Shown piece after piece: positions 16,762-26,281 of a DNA stretch of 64,000 bases. Position 1 is the first letter of the stretch. Each line of letters starts with the position of its first letter. The notes under the pieces were generated by a model that saw only the letters and a list, made by a program, of their open reading frames with translations, was not told the origin of the DNA and searched no databases. The position numbers and the translations under genes are program-made. Origin of the DNA: Streptomyces sp. MST-110588 (GTDB lineage Bacteria > Actinomycetota > Actinomycetes > Streptomycetales > Streptomycetaceae); contig NZ_CP074380.1 in NCBI RefSeq assembly GCF_022695595.1, positions 2,473,501 through 2,537,500 of the forward strand, given 5' to 3'.

Positions 16762-18531
16762 TCAGTGCCAGGCCGTCCATAGGGCGGCGTAGGGGCCGGG
16801 TCGGGTCAGGAGGTGGGTGTGGGGGCCCAGCTCGGCCAGGTGGCCGTTTTCGAGGACGGCGATGCGGTCGGCGTCGTGGGCGGTGTGCAGCCGGTGGGCG
16901 ATGGCGATGACCGTACGGCCCTTGAGCACCGCCGCCAGGGCGCGTTCGGTGTGCCGGGCCGTCGTCGGGTCCAGGAGGGCGGTGGCCTCGTCCAGGATGA
17001 CGGTGTGCGGGTCCGCCAGGACGACCCGGGCCAGGGCCAGTTGCTGGGCGTGGGCGCCGTTCAGAGGGTGGGCGCGGGGGCCGAGTTCGGTGTCCAGGCC
17101 GTGGGGCAGGGCGTCGTACCAGTCGGCGCCCACGGCCAGGAGGGCCGCGCGCAGGGCGGGGTCGGTGGCGTCCGGGGCGGCGATCAGCAGGTTGTCGCGG
17201 ACCGTGCCGAGGAAGACGTGGTGTTCCTGGCTGACGAGGACGACCTGCCGGCGCAATTGTTCGGGGTGGAGGCCGGCGAGGGGGACGCCGCCGACGGTGA
17301 CGGTGCCGCTGGTCGGGTGGTCGATGCCGGCCAGGAGGCGGCCCAGGGTGGACTTTCCCGCTCCGGAGGGCCCGACCAGGGCGAGCCGTTCGCCGGGCCG
17401 CACCGTCAGGCTGATGCCGTGCAGGACCTCCGGGCCGCCGTCGTAGGAGAAGGTCACCTCGGTTGCTTCGATGCCGTCGGAGGCGGAGGCGGAGGCGGGG
17501 GCGGGGTGCGCGGTTTTCTGTACGGGGGCCGGGGTGGCGGTGTCCCGTACGGGCTGGTCCGGGGCCAGGCCCTCGATGCGGGCGAATGCGGCGGCGGTGC
17601 TCTGCAGTTGCTCGGCCCACAGCAGGATCGCGTCCAGCGGCTCCGGGAGCTGGCGCAGGTACAGGGCGCAGGTGATGACTGCGCCCAGGCTCACCAGGCC
17701 GTTCGCCTGGAGGAGGCCGCCGAGCAGGAGGGTGAGGACCACCGGGAGGGCGTAGGAGACGTCCACGGCCGGGAGCAGGACGCTGCGCAGGGAGAGGGTG
17801 CGGGTGCGGGCGGTGCGGCTGGATTCCAGCGCCTGGTCGCAGGCGGCGACGCGGCGCTTGTGGAGGCCGAACGCCTCGACCGTACGGGCACCGGCGGCGG
17901 TGGCCGTGAGCACCTCCGCCAGCGCCGAGTCGGTCGCCGCCTCCGTCAGGTAGGCGGTCCGGGCGCGGCGCAGGTACCAGCGGGTGGCCCAGCACATCCC
18001 GGCCAGGCCGAGCAGCGCGCAGCCGCCGAGGACCGGGCTGACGACGAAGACGGCGATCAGCAGGAAGAGGGCCTGGAGCAGGGCGACGAACACGTCCGGC
18101 GCGGCGTCGCGCAGGGTCGCGCCGACGGCGGCGACGTCGGAGGTGCCACGGGCCATCAGGTCGCCCGTACCGGCCCGCTCCACCACCGAGGCGGGCAGCG
18201 CCAGGGCCCGGTCGGCCAGTTGCTCGCGGACTCGGGCGGTGGTGCGCTCGCCGAAGCGGTACGCGAGGTGGCGGGCCCAGCGGGTCAGCAGGAGCTGGGT
18301 GAGTGCGGCGGCCAGGATGACCAGCGCCGGCCCGTCCACGGCGGCGACGCCGGCCCCGGCCTTGACGTCGTCGACGATCCGGCCGAGCAGCCAGGGGCCG
18401 GCCAGGCCGACGCCGGCGGCCAGCGCGTTCAGGGCGATGACGGCGGCGAACATCCGGCCGTCGCGGCGGATCAGCCCGGCCGCGGCCCGGCGTACCCGGG
18501 GCGGCTCCGCCACCGGCAGTCCCGCCGTCAT
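16762..18531 (-). CDS. ABC exporter subunit A (catalytic Walker motifs, degenerate signature)
   Basis: A 589-residue half-transporter: an N-terminal six-helix exporter membrane domain, then an ATPase. Walker A is GPSGAGKST, Walker B VILDEATALLD, and the switch His lies in IAIAHRLHT; these are normal. The signature LSGGQ is replaced by LNGAHAQQ. Together with subunit B it would make one consensus ATP site (Walker motifs from A, signature from B) and one dead site. Its start overlaps the stop of subunit B by four bases (ATGA). The substrate is unknown; type IV exporters of this kind move drugs, lipids or peptides. Confidence 0.9.
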   Translation of the reverse strand: MTAGLPVAEPPRVRRAAAGLIRRDGRMFAAVIALNALAAGVGLAGPWLLGRIVDDVKAGAGVAAVDGPALVILAAALTQLLLTRWARHLAYRFGERTTARVREQLADRALALPASVVERAGTGDLMARGTSDVAAVGATLRDAAPDVFVALLQALFLLIAVFVVSPVLGGCALLGLAGMCWATRWYLRRARTAYLTEAATDSALAEVLTATAAGARTVEAFGLHKRRVAACDQALESSRTARTRTLSLRSVLLPAVDVSYALPVVLTLLLGGLLQANGLVSLGAVITCALYLRQLPEPLDAILLWAEQLQSTAAAFARIEGLAPDQPVRDTATPAPVQKTAHPAPASASASDGIEATEVTFSYDGGPEVLHGISLTVRPGERLALVGPSGAGKSTLGRLLAGIDHPTSGTVTVGGVPLAGLHPEQLRRQVVLVSQEHHVFLGTVRDNLLIAAPDATDPALRAALLAVGADWYDALPHGLDTELGPRAHPLNGAHAQQLALARVVLADPHTVILDEATALLDPTTARHTERALAAVLKGRTVIAIAHRLHTAHDADRIAVLENGHLAELGPHTHLLTRPGPYAALWTAWH

Positions 18532-20540
18532 CGGGTGGCTCCTCGGGGAGTGTTCGGTGCGCGTGACGCGTGCGGCCCGGGCGACTCCTGCGCCTCATCT
18601 GACTCGTCTGGCTCGTCCTGCTCATGCGGCTCGTACGGTTCTTCCGGCTCATCCGACTCGCCTGGCTCGTACGGTTCATCCGGATCGTACGGCTCGTCCG
18701 GCTCACCCGAACCGCGGGAGACCAGGGCGCGGTAGCCCGGCTCGGTCCGCAGCAGTTCGCGGTGGGTGCCGGTGGCGGTCACCCGGCCGTCCGTCAGACA
18801 GCACACGACGTCCGCCTGCTCCAGCAGCAGCGGCGAGGTGGTGGTGACCAGGGTGGTACGGCCGGGCCGGGCGGCGCGCAGTCGGCGGGCGACTGCGGCC
18901 TCGGTGTGGGCGTCGACCGCCGAGGTGGGTTCGACCAGCATCAGCACCTCCGGGTCGGCGTACAGCGCACGGGCCAGGCGTACGCGCTGACGCTGCCCGC
19001 CGGAGAGGTTGCGGCCCTGCGCGTCGATCGCCGAGCCGAGCCCGTCGGGGAGTCCTTGGAGGACGTCCTGGGCGACGGCGGCCCGTACGGCGCGGGCGAT
19101 CAGCTCGTCGTCCGGTCGCCGCCGCCCGGCGATCACCTCCCGCAGCGGGCCGGCGAACAGGTCGGCCTCGTTGTCGGCGACGAGGATCCGCTCGCGTATG
19201 TGAGGGGGAGGGACGGTGTCGAGCGGTCTCCCGCCCCAGGTGGCGGCCGACGCGGTGAACCGGCCGAGCCGGTCGACCACGGCGACCGCCTCCGCGGGCC
19301 GGGCGGCGACCAGCGCGGTCAGCCGGCCGGGCAGCACCTCCAGGCCGGATTCCGGGTCGCGGAGGACGGCGGGCCGGGACGGGGCCGGGGCGCCGGCCGG
19401 GGCGGCGTTCCCGGTGGCCGGCCCGCTGCCACTGCCGGCACCGGCACCGTCCGGCTCCAGGTTCAGGAAGCGTACGACCCGGCCGGCCGACACCAGCCCG
19501 CGGCTGATGTCGTGTCCGCCCTCGATGAAGAACGTCACGGGGACGACGAGGACGGCGGCATAGCCGTACACGGAGACCAACTCACCGACCGTCAGCTCTC
19601 CTTGAGCTGCCATCCGGGCGGCCAGCCAGGTCACCGCGGCGAGGAAGAGCACCGGCAGTCCGGTGCCCAGCGCCTGGATCCAGCTCGTCACGGCCCCGAC
19701 GCGGTACCCCTCCGCCCGCAGCGCCTGGGAGGCGCGCCGGTACCGCTCGCCGAACAGGGCCTTCCCGCCGAGGCCGTTGAGGACGCGCAGTCCGCCGACG
19801 ATGTCACCGAGGCGTGCGGTGAGCGCGCTCTGCTGTTCCCGGTACGCCGAGGCCGCGCCGTGCAGCCGTCCCAGCAGCGGGCCGACCAGCACGGCCAGCA
19901 GCGGCACGCCCAGCAGCACCACCACGGCCAGCAGCGGCGAGACGGACACCAGCAGCACGGCCACCAGGCAGTACGCCAGCACCGCGCCAACACCCGGACT
20001 GGTGATGGTCAGGGTCCGGCCGATCAGCGCGGCGTCGGCGATGCCGATGGTGGCGACCTCACCGGCGGCGGCCTTGCGGGGCAGTGCCGCCCCCAGCCGG
20101 GTGGCGTGCACGACCACCGTCCGGACCGTACGGAACATGGCGTCCATACGGACCCTCGTCATGACGCGGTGCCGCATGACGGCGAGCCAGGCGTTCAGCA
20201 GCCCGACCGCGAGCAGCGCCGCGGACCATCCGGCCAGGGCGGCGCCGTCCCCCTTGACCAGGCCGTCGTCGATCGCGCGGGAGAGCAGGTACGGGGGCAG
20301 CATCAGCGCGGCCATCCAGGCGCTGCCCAGCAGCGCGCCGACGGCGACCCGGCCGCGCTGCGCGGTGACCACCCACCACAGGTAGCGCGCGGCACTGCGG
20401 TGGTCCGGGACCCCGGGTCCCGGACCGGACCCGGCGTCACCGGTATCGGTATCAATGTCGGTGCCGGTATCGGGGTCGGTGTCGGTATCGGGGTCGATAC
20501 GGATGTCGGTGCCGGCGTCGGAGGGTCCTACGGTTCCCAA
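18528..20540 (-). CDS. ABC exporter subunit B (degenerate Walker A/B, intact signature)
   Basis: A 670-residue half-transporter starting at TTG 20540 with GGTGA just upstream. Residues 1-45 are an Asp/Thr repeat tail (DTDTDPDTGTDIDTDTGD). A six-helix membrane domain follows (LWWVVTAQRGRVAVGALLG onward). In the ATPase the Walker A is lost (ALVAARPAEAVAVVDRLG), the Walker B Asp is Val (LMLVEPTSAVD) and the switch His is missing (TLVTTTSP). The signature LSGGQRQRVRLARAL is perfect. This makes it the non-catalytic partner of subunit A. The C-terminal 60 residues are another acidic EPYEPDEPDE-type repeat. Confidence 0.9.
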   Translation of the reverse strand: MGTVGPSDAGTDIRIDPDTDTDPDTGTDIDTDTGDAGSGPGPGVPDHRSAARYLWWVVTAQRGRVAVGALLGSAWMAALMLPPYLLSRAIDDGLVKGDGAALAGWSAALLAVGLLNAWLAVMRHRVMTRVRMDAMFRTVRTVVVHATRLGAALPRKAAAGEVATIGIADAALIGRTLTITSPGVGAVLAYCLVAVLLVSVSPLLAVVVLLGVPLLAVLVGPLLGRLHGAASAYREQQSALTARLGDIVGGLRVLNGLGGKALFGERYRRASQALRAEGYRVGAVTSWIQALGTGLPVLFLAAVTWLAARMAAQGELTVGELVSVYGYAAVLVVPVTFFIEGGHDISRGLVSAGRVVRFLNLEPDGAGAGSGSGPATGNAAPAGAPAPSRPAVLRDPESGLEVLPGRLTALVAARPAEAVAVVDRLGRFTASAATWGGRPLDTVPPPHIRERILVADNEADLFAGPLREVIAGRRRPDDELIARAVRAAVAQDVLQGLPDGLGSAIDAQGRNLSGGQRQRVRLARALYADPEVLMLVEPTSAVDAHTEAAVARRLRAARPGRTTLVTTTSPLLLEQADVVCCLTDGRVTATGTHRELLRTEPGYRALVSRGSGEPDEPYDPDEPYEPGESDEPEEPYEPHEQDEPDESDEAQESPGPHASRAPNTPRGATR

Positions 20541-20578
20541 GAGTCACCTTCCGTGCGGCTGTGGACGACGAGTGATCG

Positions 20579-21526
20579 TCACCAGCGTATGGCGGTGAAG
20601 TCGATCGGCCGTGGGCGCATGCGCCGGGTGCGGGCGGCCAACTCGCTCAGGCGGCGGCTCATTTCGTCGGCGGGCAGGCACTTGCGGTCGCCGTGGCCCG
20701 GGAGCACCCAGGAGAAGCGGATCCGGCCGGCGGTACGGGTCAAGGAGGCGGCCAGTTCCTCGATGGAGTACCACGTCACGCTCTCGGCCACGCAGAGGTC
20801 CGCCAGGGCGCGGGACCAGTAGAAGCTGTCTCCGCTGAAGCAGTAGCGGTCATCGGCGAGGTAGAGGACGCTGCCGCGGGTGTGGCCGGGGAGCGGGTGG
20901 GCGGTGACCCCTTCGGCGATCCGCCGCGGCTCGGTGCCGCGCAGGACGTGGTCGGCGTCCGGGGCGGCGTCCAGGTCGCCTTCGTGGATCCACAGCCGGG
21001 CGCCGAACCGGTCGGCGTAGCGGCGGCCGTGCGCCGCGTGGTCCCGGTGGGTGAGCAGTACGTCGGTCACCGGGCCGAGCGCCTCGTACCGGACGGCCAG
21101 GGCCTCGCTCCAGCGCGGGGTGTCGATCATCATCTGGGTGCCGGAGGGGCGGCGCAGGAGGTAGGAGTTGGCGCCCGCGGTGTGCGGCGAGTTGTGACCG
21201 CAGTGCAGGACCGATTCGCCTTCGCCCAGGGACAGCGGGAACGGATCCAGGGCGGGATCGGTACGGCCGCCGGCGCGGCGGATGGAACGGGTGTGGCAGG
21301 AGTACGCGGCGGCGTACAGCATCCGGGACTCGGCCGCGTCGCGCGGGGCGCGCAGGACACGCGACCGGCCGTCGGCCTCGTCGATCAGTCCGGGGGCGAA
21401 CTGCCGGGCGACGTCGCAGTTCGTACAGCGGTCGTCCACGTACCAGCCGTCGGTGGCGGATTCCATGTCCACGGAGGAGCCGGTGAGTTCGGCGGGTCCG
21501 GCGGGTTCGGCGCGCTCGTCGGTCAT
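20579..21526 (-). CDS. MBL-fold metallo-hydrolase with N-terminal cysteine motif
   Basis: A 315-residue protein starting at ATG 21526 behind AAGGGAG. An N-terminal CTNC motif (DDRCTNCDVARQFAPGL) resembles a short ferredoxin-like segment. The metallo-beta-lactamase fold follows: LLTHRDHAAHG (a variant of the usual HxHxDH), HPLPGHTRGSVLYL, FSGDSF and WVLPGHGDRK. The variant first motif suggests altered metal binding. It ends 38 bp before the exporter subunit B start on the same strand, so the three genes may form an operon. The substrate is unknown. Confidence 0.8.
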   Translation of the reverse strand: MTDERAEPAGPAELTGSSVDMESATDGWYVDDRCTNCDVARQFAPGLIDEADGRSRVLRAPRDAAESRMLYAAAYSCHTRSIRRAGGRTDPALDPFPLSLGEGESVLHCGHNSPHTAGANSYLLRRPSGTQMMIDTPRWSEALAVRYEALGPVTDVLLTHRDHAAHGRRYADRFGARLWIHEGDLDAAPDADHVLRGTEPRRIAEGVTAHPLPGHTRGSVLYLADDRYCFSGDSFYWSRALADLCVAESVTWYSIEELAASLTRTAGRIRFSWVLPGHGDRKCLPADEMSRRLSELAARTRRMRPRPIDFTAIRW

Positions 21527-21758
21527 GACAGGTCTCCCTTGTGAGCTGGGCTTCCGAGAGGTCCGGAAGCATCAGGATTTCCTTTGGGAGGAAAAAGCGG
21601 AAGGGGGGCAGGTTCTTGTGATTGCGCGGAGCCGGCGCTCTTCCGGTAACCGATATGCACCATACGAATACATTTGCTGCTTCTCGGTGTTCAAGAGCAT
21701 GAGTGACTGCATGAACGCCGGAATGTGTTGCCGCGGCACCGCCCAGGTGTTCTGATGG

Positions 21759-23090
21759 GTGCCCGTGACAGCGACAACGACTCCGCCCTCCCCCGGCGGG
21801 GGCACCGCCGGCGCGATCGATGCGGTGTTCAGGATCGAATGGCCGCGGCTGGTCGCAGGGTTGACGGGCCTCGTACGGGACGTGGGGCTGGCCGAGGAAC
21901 TGGCGCAGGACGCGCTCGTCACCGCGCTGGAGCGGTGGCCCGCGTCCGGCGTACCGGACCGGCCGGGCGCCTGGCTCATGGCCACCGCCAAGCACCGCGC
22001 GATCGACGTACTGCGCCGCCAGGAGCGGCTGACCCGCAAGGTCGAGGCCCTCGGCCACGAGACGGCGACCCGGCAGCCATCCGCGGAGGAGGAGTTCCAG
22101 GCGGTCGCGGATCGCGGCGGGATCGAGGACGACCTGCTGCGGCTGGTGTTCATCACCTGTCACCCCGTGCTGTCCACCGAGGCGCGGGTCGCGCTGACGC
22201 TGCGGCTCCTGGGCGGCCTGACCACCGAGGAGATCGCGCGGGCGTTCCTGGTCGCCGGGCCGACGGTCGCCCAAAGGATCGTCCGGGCCAAGAAGTCCCT
22301 GGCCAGGGCGCGGGTCCCCTTCGAGGTGCCGGAGCCGGCGGAGCTCGCCGGGCGGCTGGCATCCGTACTGGAAGTGGTCTACCTGGTGTTCAACGAGGGA
22401 TATTCGGCGACGGCCGGGGAGGACTGGATACGGCCGGCACTGTGCGAGGAGGCGCTGCGGCTGGGACGGGTGCTGGCCGGGCTGATGCCCGAGGAGCCGG
22501 AGGTGCACGGCCTGGTCGCGCTGATGGAGATCCAGGCGTCCCGCTCGGCCGCCCGCACCGGACCGTCCGGCGAACCCGTACTGCTCCTGGAACAGAACCG
22601 GGCACGCTGGGACCCGCTGCTGATCCGCCGTGGGCTGGCTGCCCTGGACCGGGCCATGGAGCTGGGCGGCGGGACCGCCGGTCCGTACACCGTGCAGGCC
22701 GCGATCGCCGCCTGCCACGCCCGGGCCCGTACGGCCGAGGAGACGGACTGGCGGCGGATCGCGGCACTGTACGAAGCGCTGGCGCGGATCGGGCCGTCGC
22801 CCGTGGTGGAGCTGAACCGTGCCGTCGCGGTGGCGATGGCGTACGGACCGGGTCCGGCGCTGGACCTCGTGGACGCCCTGGCCGCCGAGCCGTCGCTGCG
22901 CGGCTACCACCTGCTCCCGAGCGTGCGCGGGGATCTGCTGGAGCGGCTGGAACGGTACGAGGAGGCGCGCGGGGAGTTCCTGCGCGCGGCGGCGCTCACG
23001 CGCAACGAGCGGGAGCGCACACTGCTCACGGAGCGCGCGCAGCGGTGCGGGCGCGGGGCGCACGGCGAGGGCGGGGCCCACGGCGACTGA
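21759..23090 (+). CDS. ECF42-like RNA polymerase sigma factor with DUF6596/TPR C-terminus
   Basis: A 443-residue protein from GTG 21759 (the ribosome site is poor, so the start is uncertain). Sigma region 2 is at EELAQDALVTALERWPASGVPDRPGAWL with KHRAIDVLRRQ. Region 4 includes LRLLGGLTTEEIARAFLV and TVAQRIVRAKKSL. A long helical C-terminal extension follows, with VYLVFNEGYSAT and VELNRAVAVAMAYGPGPAL. This extension characterises ECF42-group sigma factors, which have no anti-sigma. Unlike the second copy at 23238-24572, no DGPF/YciI gene is adjacent. Confidence 0.88.
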   Translation: MPVTATTTPPSPGGGTAGAIDAVFRIEWPRLVAGLTGLVRDVGLAEELAQDALVTALERWPASGVPDRPGAWLMATAKHRAIDVLRRQERLTRKVEALGHETATRQPSAEEEFQAVADRGGIEDDLLRLVFITCHPVLSTEARVALTLRLLGGLTTEEIARAFLVAGPTVAQRIVRAKKSLARARVPFEVPEPAELAGRLASVLEVVYLVFNEGYSATAGEDWIRPALCEEALRLGRVLAGLMPEEPEVHGLVALMEIQASRSAARTGPSGEPVLLLEQNRARWDPLLIRRGLAALDRAMELGGGTAGPYTVQAAIAACHARARTAEETDWRRIAALYEALARIGPSPVVELNRAVAVAMAYGPGPALDLVDALAAEPSLRGYHLLPSVRGDLLERLERYEEARGEFLRAAALTRNERERTLLTERAQRCGRGAHGEGGAHGD

Positions 23091-23237
23091 CAGCGCAGCG
23101 AGTAGTTCGGTCCTGATCCGCCGGACAGGCCCGCAGACGGTGTACGCACTCCTAGGCGGACGGCACGCACTCGTCGGCGTACCTCGCACGACGCACTCGT
23201 ACGGCGTGTGGAGCCCGCCGCGTCCCCGCTCGGGGTG

Positions 23238-24572
23238 TCAGAGCAGTCGTGCCGCCCGGGCCTGGAGGTAGCGGCGTTCGGGGAGGCTGAGCGTGCGGCC
23301 GGCGGCCAGCGCGTAGGCGGCGCGGGCCGCTTCGCGGTCGCCCGTCATGTCCAGGAGGTGGGCGCGTACGGCTTCCAGCCGGTGGCCCGCGTCCAGCCGC
23401 TCGTCGTCCTGCAGCGCCTCCAGCGCCTCCAGGCCGGCCCGCGGCCCGTGCACCATCGCCACCGCCACGGCGCGGTTCAGACGGACCACGGGGCCCGGCG
23501 AGAGGCGTTCCAGGACCCCGTACAGGGCCAGGATCTGGGGCCAGTCGGTGTCCTCGGCGGTGGCGGCCTCGTCGTGGACGGCGGCGATGGCGGCCTGGAC
23601 CTGGTACGGGCCGGGCTGCGGCCGGTGCGGGCACCGTGGCGCACGGCAGGACAGCGCGGCGGTGACCAGGGCGACGCCCTCCTCGATGGACTTCCGGTCC
23701 CAGCGGGCGCGGTCCTGTTCGGCGAGCGGGATCAGGGAGCCGTCCTCGCCGGTGCGGGCCGGGCGGCGGGCGTCGGTGAGCAGCATCAGGGCCAGCAGGC
23801 CCGTGACCTCGCAGTCCTCCGGGAGGAGCCCGTGCAGCACCCGGGTGAGCCGGATGGCCTCCTGGGACAGCTCGGCACGCTGGAGGCTGCTGCCCGAGGT
23901 CGCCGTATGGCCCTCGTTGAAGATCAGGTACAGCACTTTCAGTACGGCCGCCAGGCGCGCGAGGCGCTGGTCCGGCGCGGGCTGCCGGAAGCGGGCGCCG
24001 GACGCCTTCACGCGCTGCTTGGCGCGGCTGATCCTCTGGGCCATCGTCGCCTCGGGCACCAGATACGCCCGGGCGATCTCGGCGGTGGTCAGCCCGCCGA
24101 CGGCCCGCAGGGTGAGCGCTACCTGGGACGCCGGGGAGAGGGCGGGGTGGCAGCACAGGAACAGCAGCGTGAGGGTGTCGTCCTGCGACGGCGCGCGGCT
24201 CTCGCCGGGCGCGGGGGCGCGGAACGCGTCGCGCGGGGTCAGCGCGGCGGCCGTCTCCTCGCGCCGTCGGCGTGCCTCCTCGGCGCGCAGCGCGTCGGTC
24301 AGCCGGCGGGCGGCGACCCTGATGAGCCAGCCCCGCGGGTTGTCCGGCGGGCCCGACGCGGGCCACTGCACCGCCGCGGCGAGCAGCGCTTCCTGTACGG
24401 CGTCCTCGGCGGCGTCGAAGTGCCCGTACCGCCGTACGAGCGCGCCGAGGACCTGCGGCACCATGCCCCGCGGCAGATCCTCGACACCACCCCAGGAATC
24501 GCCGGCCGTGCTGCCGGCACCCGCATCGCGGTTCGTGTCCGTGCCACGGCTCACGTCAGTACCGCGATTCAC
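23238..24572 (-). CDS. ECF42-group RNA polymerase sigma factor
   Basis: A 444-residue protein. The start is GTG 24572, within the ATGTGA that also ends the DGPF gene. After a Thr/Asn/Arg/Gly leader (NRGTDVSRGTDTNRD), region 2 reads FDAAEDAVQEALLAAAVQWP and GWLIRVAARRLTDALR. Region 4 contains LRAVGGLTTAEIARAYLV and TMAQRISRAKQRV. The C-terminal extension has LYLIFNEGHTAT and VRLNRAVAVAMVHGPRAGL. It is coupled to the DGPF partner, as expected for ECF42, and a matching promoter lies in front of the pair. It runs convergent to its paralogue at 21759-23090. Confidence 0.92.
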   Translation of the reverse strand: MNRGTDVSRGTDTNRDAGAGSTAGDSWGGVEDLPRGMVPQVLGALVRRYGHFDAAEDAVQEALLAAAVQWPASGPPDNPRGWLIRVAARRLTDALRAEEARRRREETAAALTPRDAFRAPAPGESRAPSQDDTLTLLFLCCHPALSPASQVALTLRAVGGLTTAEIARAYLVPEATMAQRISRAKQRVKASGARFRQPAPDQRLARLAAVLKVLYLIFNEGHTATSGSSLQRAELSQEAIRLTRVLHGLLPEDCEVTGLLALMLLTDARRPARTGEDGSLIPLAEQDRARWDRKSIEEGVALVTAALSCRAPRCPHRPQPGPYQVQAAIAAVHDEAATAEDTDWPQILALYGVLERLSPGPVVRLNRAVAVAMVHGPRAGLEALEALQDDERLDAGHRLEAVRAHLLDMTGDREAARAAYALAAGRTLSLPERRYLQARAARLL

Positions 24573-25000
24573 ATCTCGTTCCCGCACGCTTCCGGGATCG
24601 GCCGGATCACCACCGGGTAGTTCGGGACCCCCTTCGGCACCGGGCACTGATGTACCCGGGCGGCGATCGCGGTGGCCCGTTCGATGTTCTCGCAGTCCAG
24701 CACCCAGTACCCGGCCAGGACTTCCTTGGACTCCCCGTACGGCCCGTCGGAGATCACCGGCGTACCGTCCTCGGCGGCGGTGACCAGCCGGGCCTGCGCG
24801 GGCTCGGACAGCCCCTGGGCGTCGACGAGTTCGCCCGACTCCGCGAGGTCGTCGTTCACGGCCCCCATGAAGTCGAACATCGCCTTGAGGTCGTGCTCGG
24901 TCCACACCGGCCCGCCCCCGCCGCTTCCACCGCTCCCACCGCGGCCGTCCATCGCCTCGTAGTCGCTCTGTTTGCCCAGCACCATCAGCATGTACTTCAT
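24569..25000 (-). CDS. YciI/DGPF-domain protein, ECF42 partner
   Basis: A 143-residue protein opening MKYMLMVLGKQSDYEAMDG with an AAGGAG site upstream. A Gly-rich loop (GGSGGSGGGG) is inserted after residue 20. The name-giving motif appears as ISDGPYGESKEVLAGYW, and the C-terminus reads GNEM. DGPF proteins are the conserved genomic partners and transcriptional targets of ECF42 sigma factors (established); their biochemical role is unsettled. The stop overlaps the sigma gene start. Confidence 0.9.
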   Translation of the reverse strand: MKYMLMVLGKQSDYEAMDGRGGSGGSGGGGPVWTEHDLKAMFDFMGAVNDDLAESGELVDAQGLSEPAQARLVTAAEDGTPVISDGPYGESKEVLAGYWVLDCENIERATAIAARVHQCPVPKGVPNYPVVIRPIPEACGNEM

Positions 25001-25096
25001 CGGACCTCACTCCTTGCCTTGCCCTTGTCGTTCCGGGGACCGTTGGCCGGTTGCCGCAGCTTCCGCGGTCCTTCGCAGGAGTCCTTCGCAGGGGAC

Positions 25097-25123
25097 GTCG
25101 GAGCGGGCAGCCCGTTCTCGACA
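25097..25123 (-). promoter_or_regulatory. Candidate ECF42 promoter of the DGPF-sigma operon
   Basis: On the minus strand TGTCGA (25123-25118), 17 bases, then CGAC (25100-25097). This fits the ECF42 promoter elements as I remember them (TGTCGA at -35, CGA(T/C) at -10). It lies about 100 bp before the DGPF start, supporting autoregulation. Confidence 0.6.
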
Positions 25124-25224
25124 GGGGTCGGTGAGCCAATCGCGCGCGGTTCCGTGATGCCGTGCCAGGATCCCAGAACAGCGCGCGCGGAGGGGCCCTC
25201 AGGGCGCGGAGGGGCCCTGCGATC

Positions 25225-26226
25225 TCACGGCGTGACGGCCGTCATCACGGCGTCGCCCCCGGTGCTCGGCAGCGGCAGCGGCAGCGCCCCGTCGTGCCGT
25301 ACGAGCCACTGGCGGTAGGCGGCGCTCGCCCAGGCCACCTCCATGTACGCGGCGACGAGGTCGGCGAAGAGCGCGTCGGCCGTGGCCGTCTCCAGGGCCC
25401 CCGGGCGGTAGGCCATGAACAGCCGTACCGCCAGCGGATCGCCGCGCAGCGGGCGGATGGCCATGCCGTGCCGGGGGCGCGAGGTGGGCTGACAGGGAGT
25501 GACGACCTCGCCCGCCGCGACCAGGTCACCGGCGGTGAGGTAGTCGCCGTGCACGACCCGGGGGTTGAGCCCGGCCGCCGTGAAGACGCGGCGCAGCCCC
25601 TCCCACTCCCCGTCCACCGACGGATCGACCATCCACTGGTCGGCGGCGAGATCGGCGAGGTCCACCACCGCTCGCGCCGCGGCCGGGTGGGTGACCGGCA
25701 GGGCCATGAACTGCGGCTCGCGGCGGATCAGTTCCCTCTCGACGAGCCCGTCGGGGACGCGCAGCGGCGCGCCGTGGACCTCGTGCACGAAGGCGACGTC
25801 GAGCTGTCCCGCCACGACCATCCGGAGCAGCGCCCCGGCGGAGACGTCGATACGGATGGCGGTGTCGGTCTCGGGGAACCGCAGCCGCAGCCGGCGCAGC
25901 CAGCCGGGGACGGCCCGGTTGCTGGTGCCGCCGATGCGCAGCCGCGCGCCTTGGGCCCGTACGGAGGCGGCGGCCACCTCCTCCACCAGGGCCCGCATGT
26001 CGGCCACTATCGGGCGGGCCCGGCACAGGACCGTGTGGCCCAGCGGGGTGGGCCGGCTGCCCGTACGTTCGCGGAAGAAGAGCTGGCCGCCCAGCGCGTT
26101 CTCGATGCGGCGGAGCTGGGTCGTCAGGGACGGCTGGGTCATGCCGAGCTGCCGCGCCGCTTTGCGCACGCTGCCGGTCTCGGCGATGGCGCACAGCGCG
26201 CGTAGGTGCCTCACCTCAAGCTCCAC
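25225..26226 (-). CDS. LysR-family transcriptional regulator
   Basis: A 333-residue protein, starting at GTG 26226 (V-E-L-E-V-R-H-L); no clear ribosome site is visible. The winged helix is LRALCAIAETGSVRKAARQLGMTQPSLTTQLRRIE at residues 7-41. The substrate-binding half starts at LRIGGTSNRAVPGWLRRL, with VDPSVDGEWEGL and GEVVTPCQP. No divergent target gene is adjacent: the gene upstream is a GAF-ANTAR protein on the same strand. A palindrome (26267-26281) lies 41 bp upstream and may be its own site. Confidence 0.88.
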   Translation of the reverse strand: MELEVRHLRALCAIAETGSVRKAARQLGMTQPSLTTQLRRIENALGGQLFFRERTGSRPTPLGHTVLCRARPIVADMRALVEEVAAASVRAQGARLRIGGTSNRAVPGWLRRLRLRFPETDTAIRIDVSAGALLRMVVAGQLDVAFVHEVHGAPLRVPDGLVERELIRREPQFMALPVTHPAAARAVVDLADLAADQWMVDPSVDGEWEGLRRVFTAAGLNPRVVHGDYLTAGDLVAAGEVVTPCQPTSRPRHGMAIRPLRGDPLAVRLFMAYRPGALETATADALFADLVAAYMEVAWASAAYRQWLVRHDGALPLPLPSTGGDAVMTAVTP

Positions 26227-26266
26227 GGCGGGAGCATAACGATGATCACACACGTCACACCAGACT

Positions 26267-26281
26267 CTTGGGACGCCCAAG
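26267..26281. promoter_or_regulatory. Palindrome upstream of lysR
   Basis: CTTGGG-ACG-CCCAAG, perfect 6-bp arms, 41 bp before the LysR GTG and in an AT-richer stretch. It is possibly an operator; it does not fit the T-N11-A LysR rule particularly well. Confidence 0.4.
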
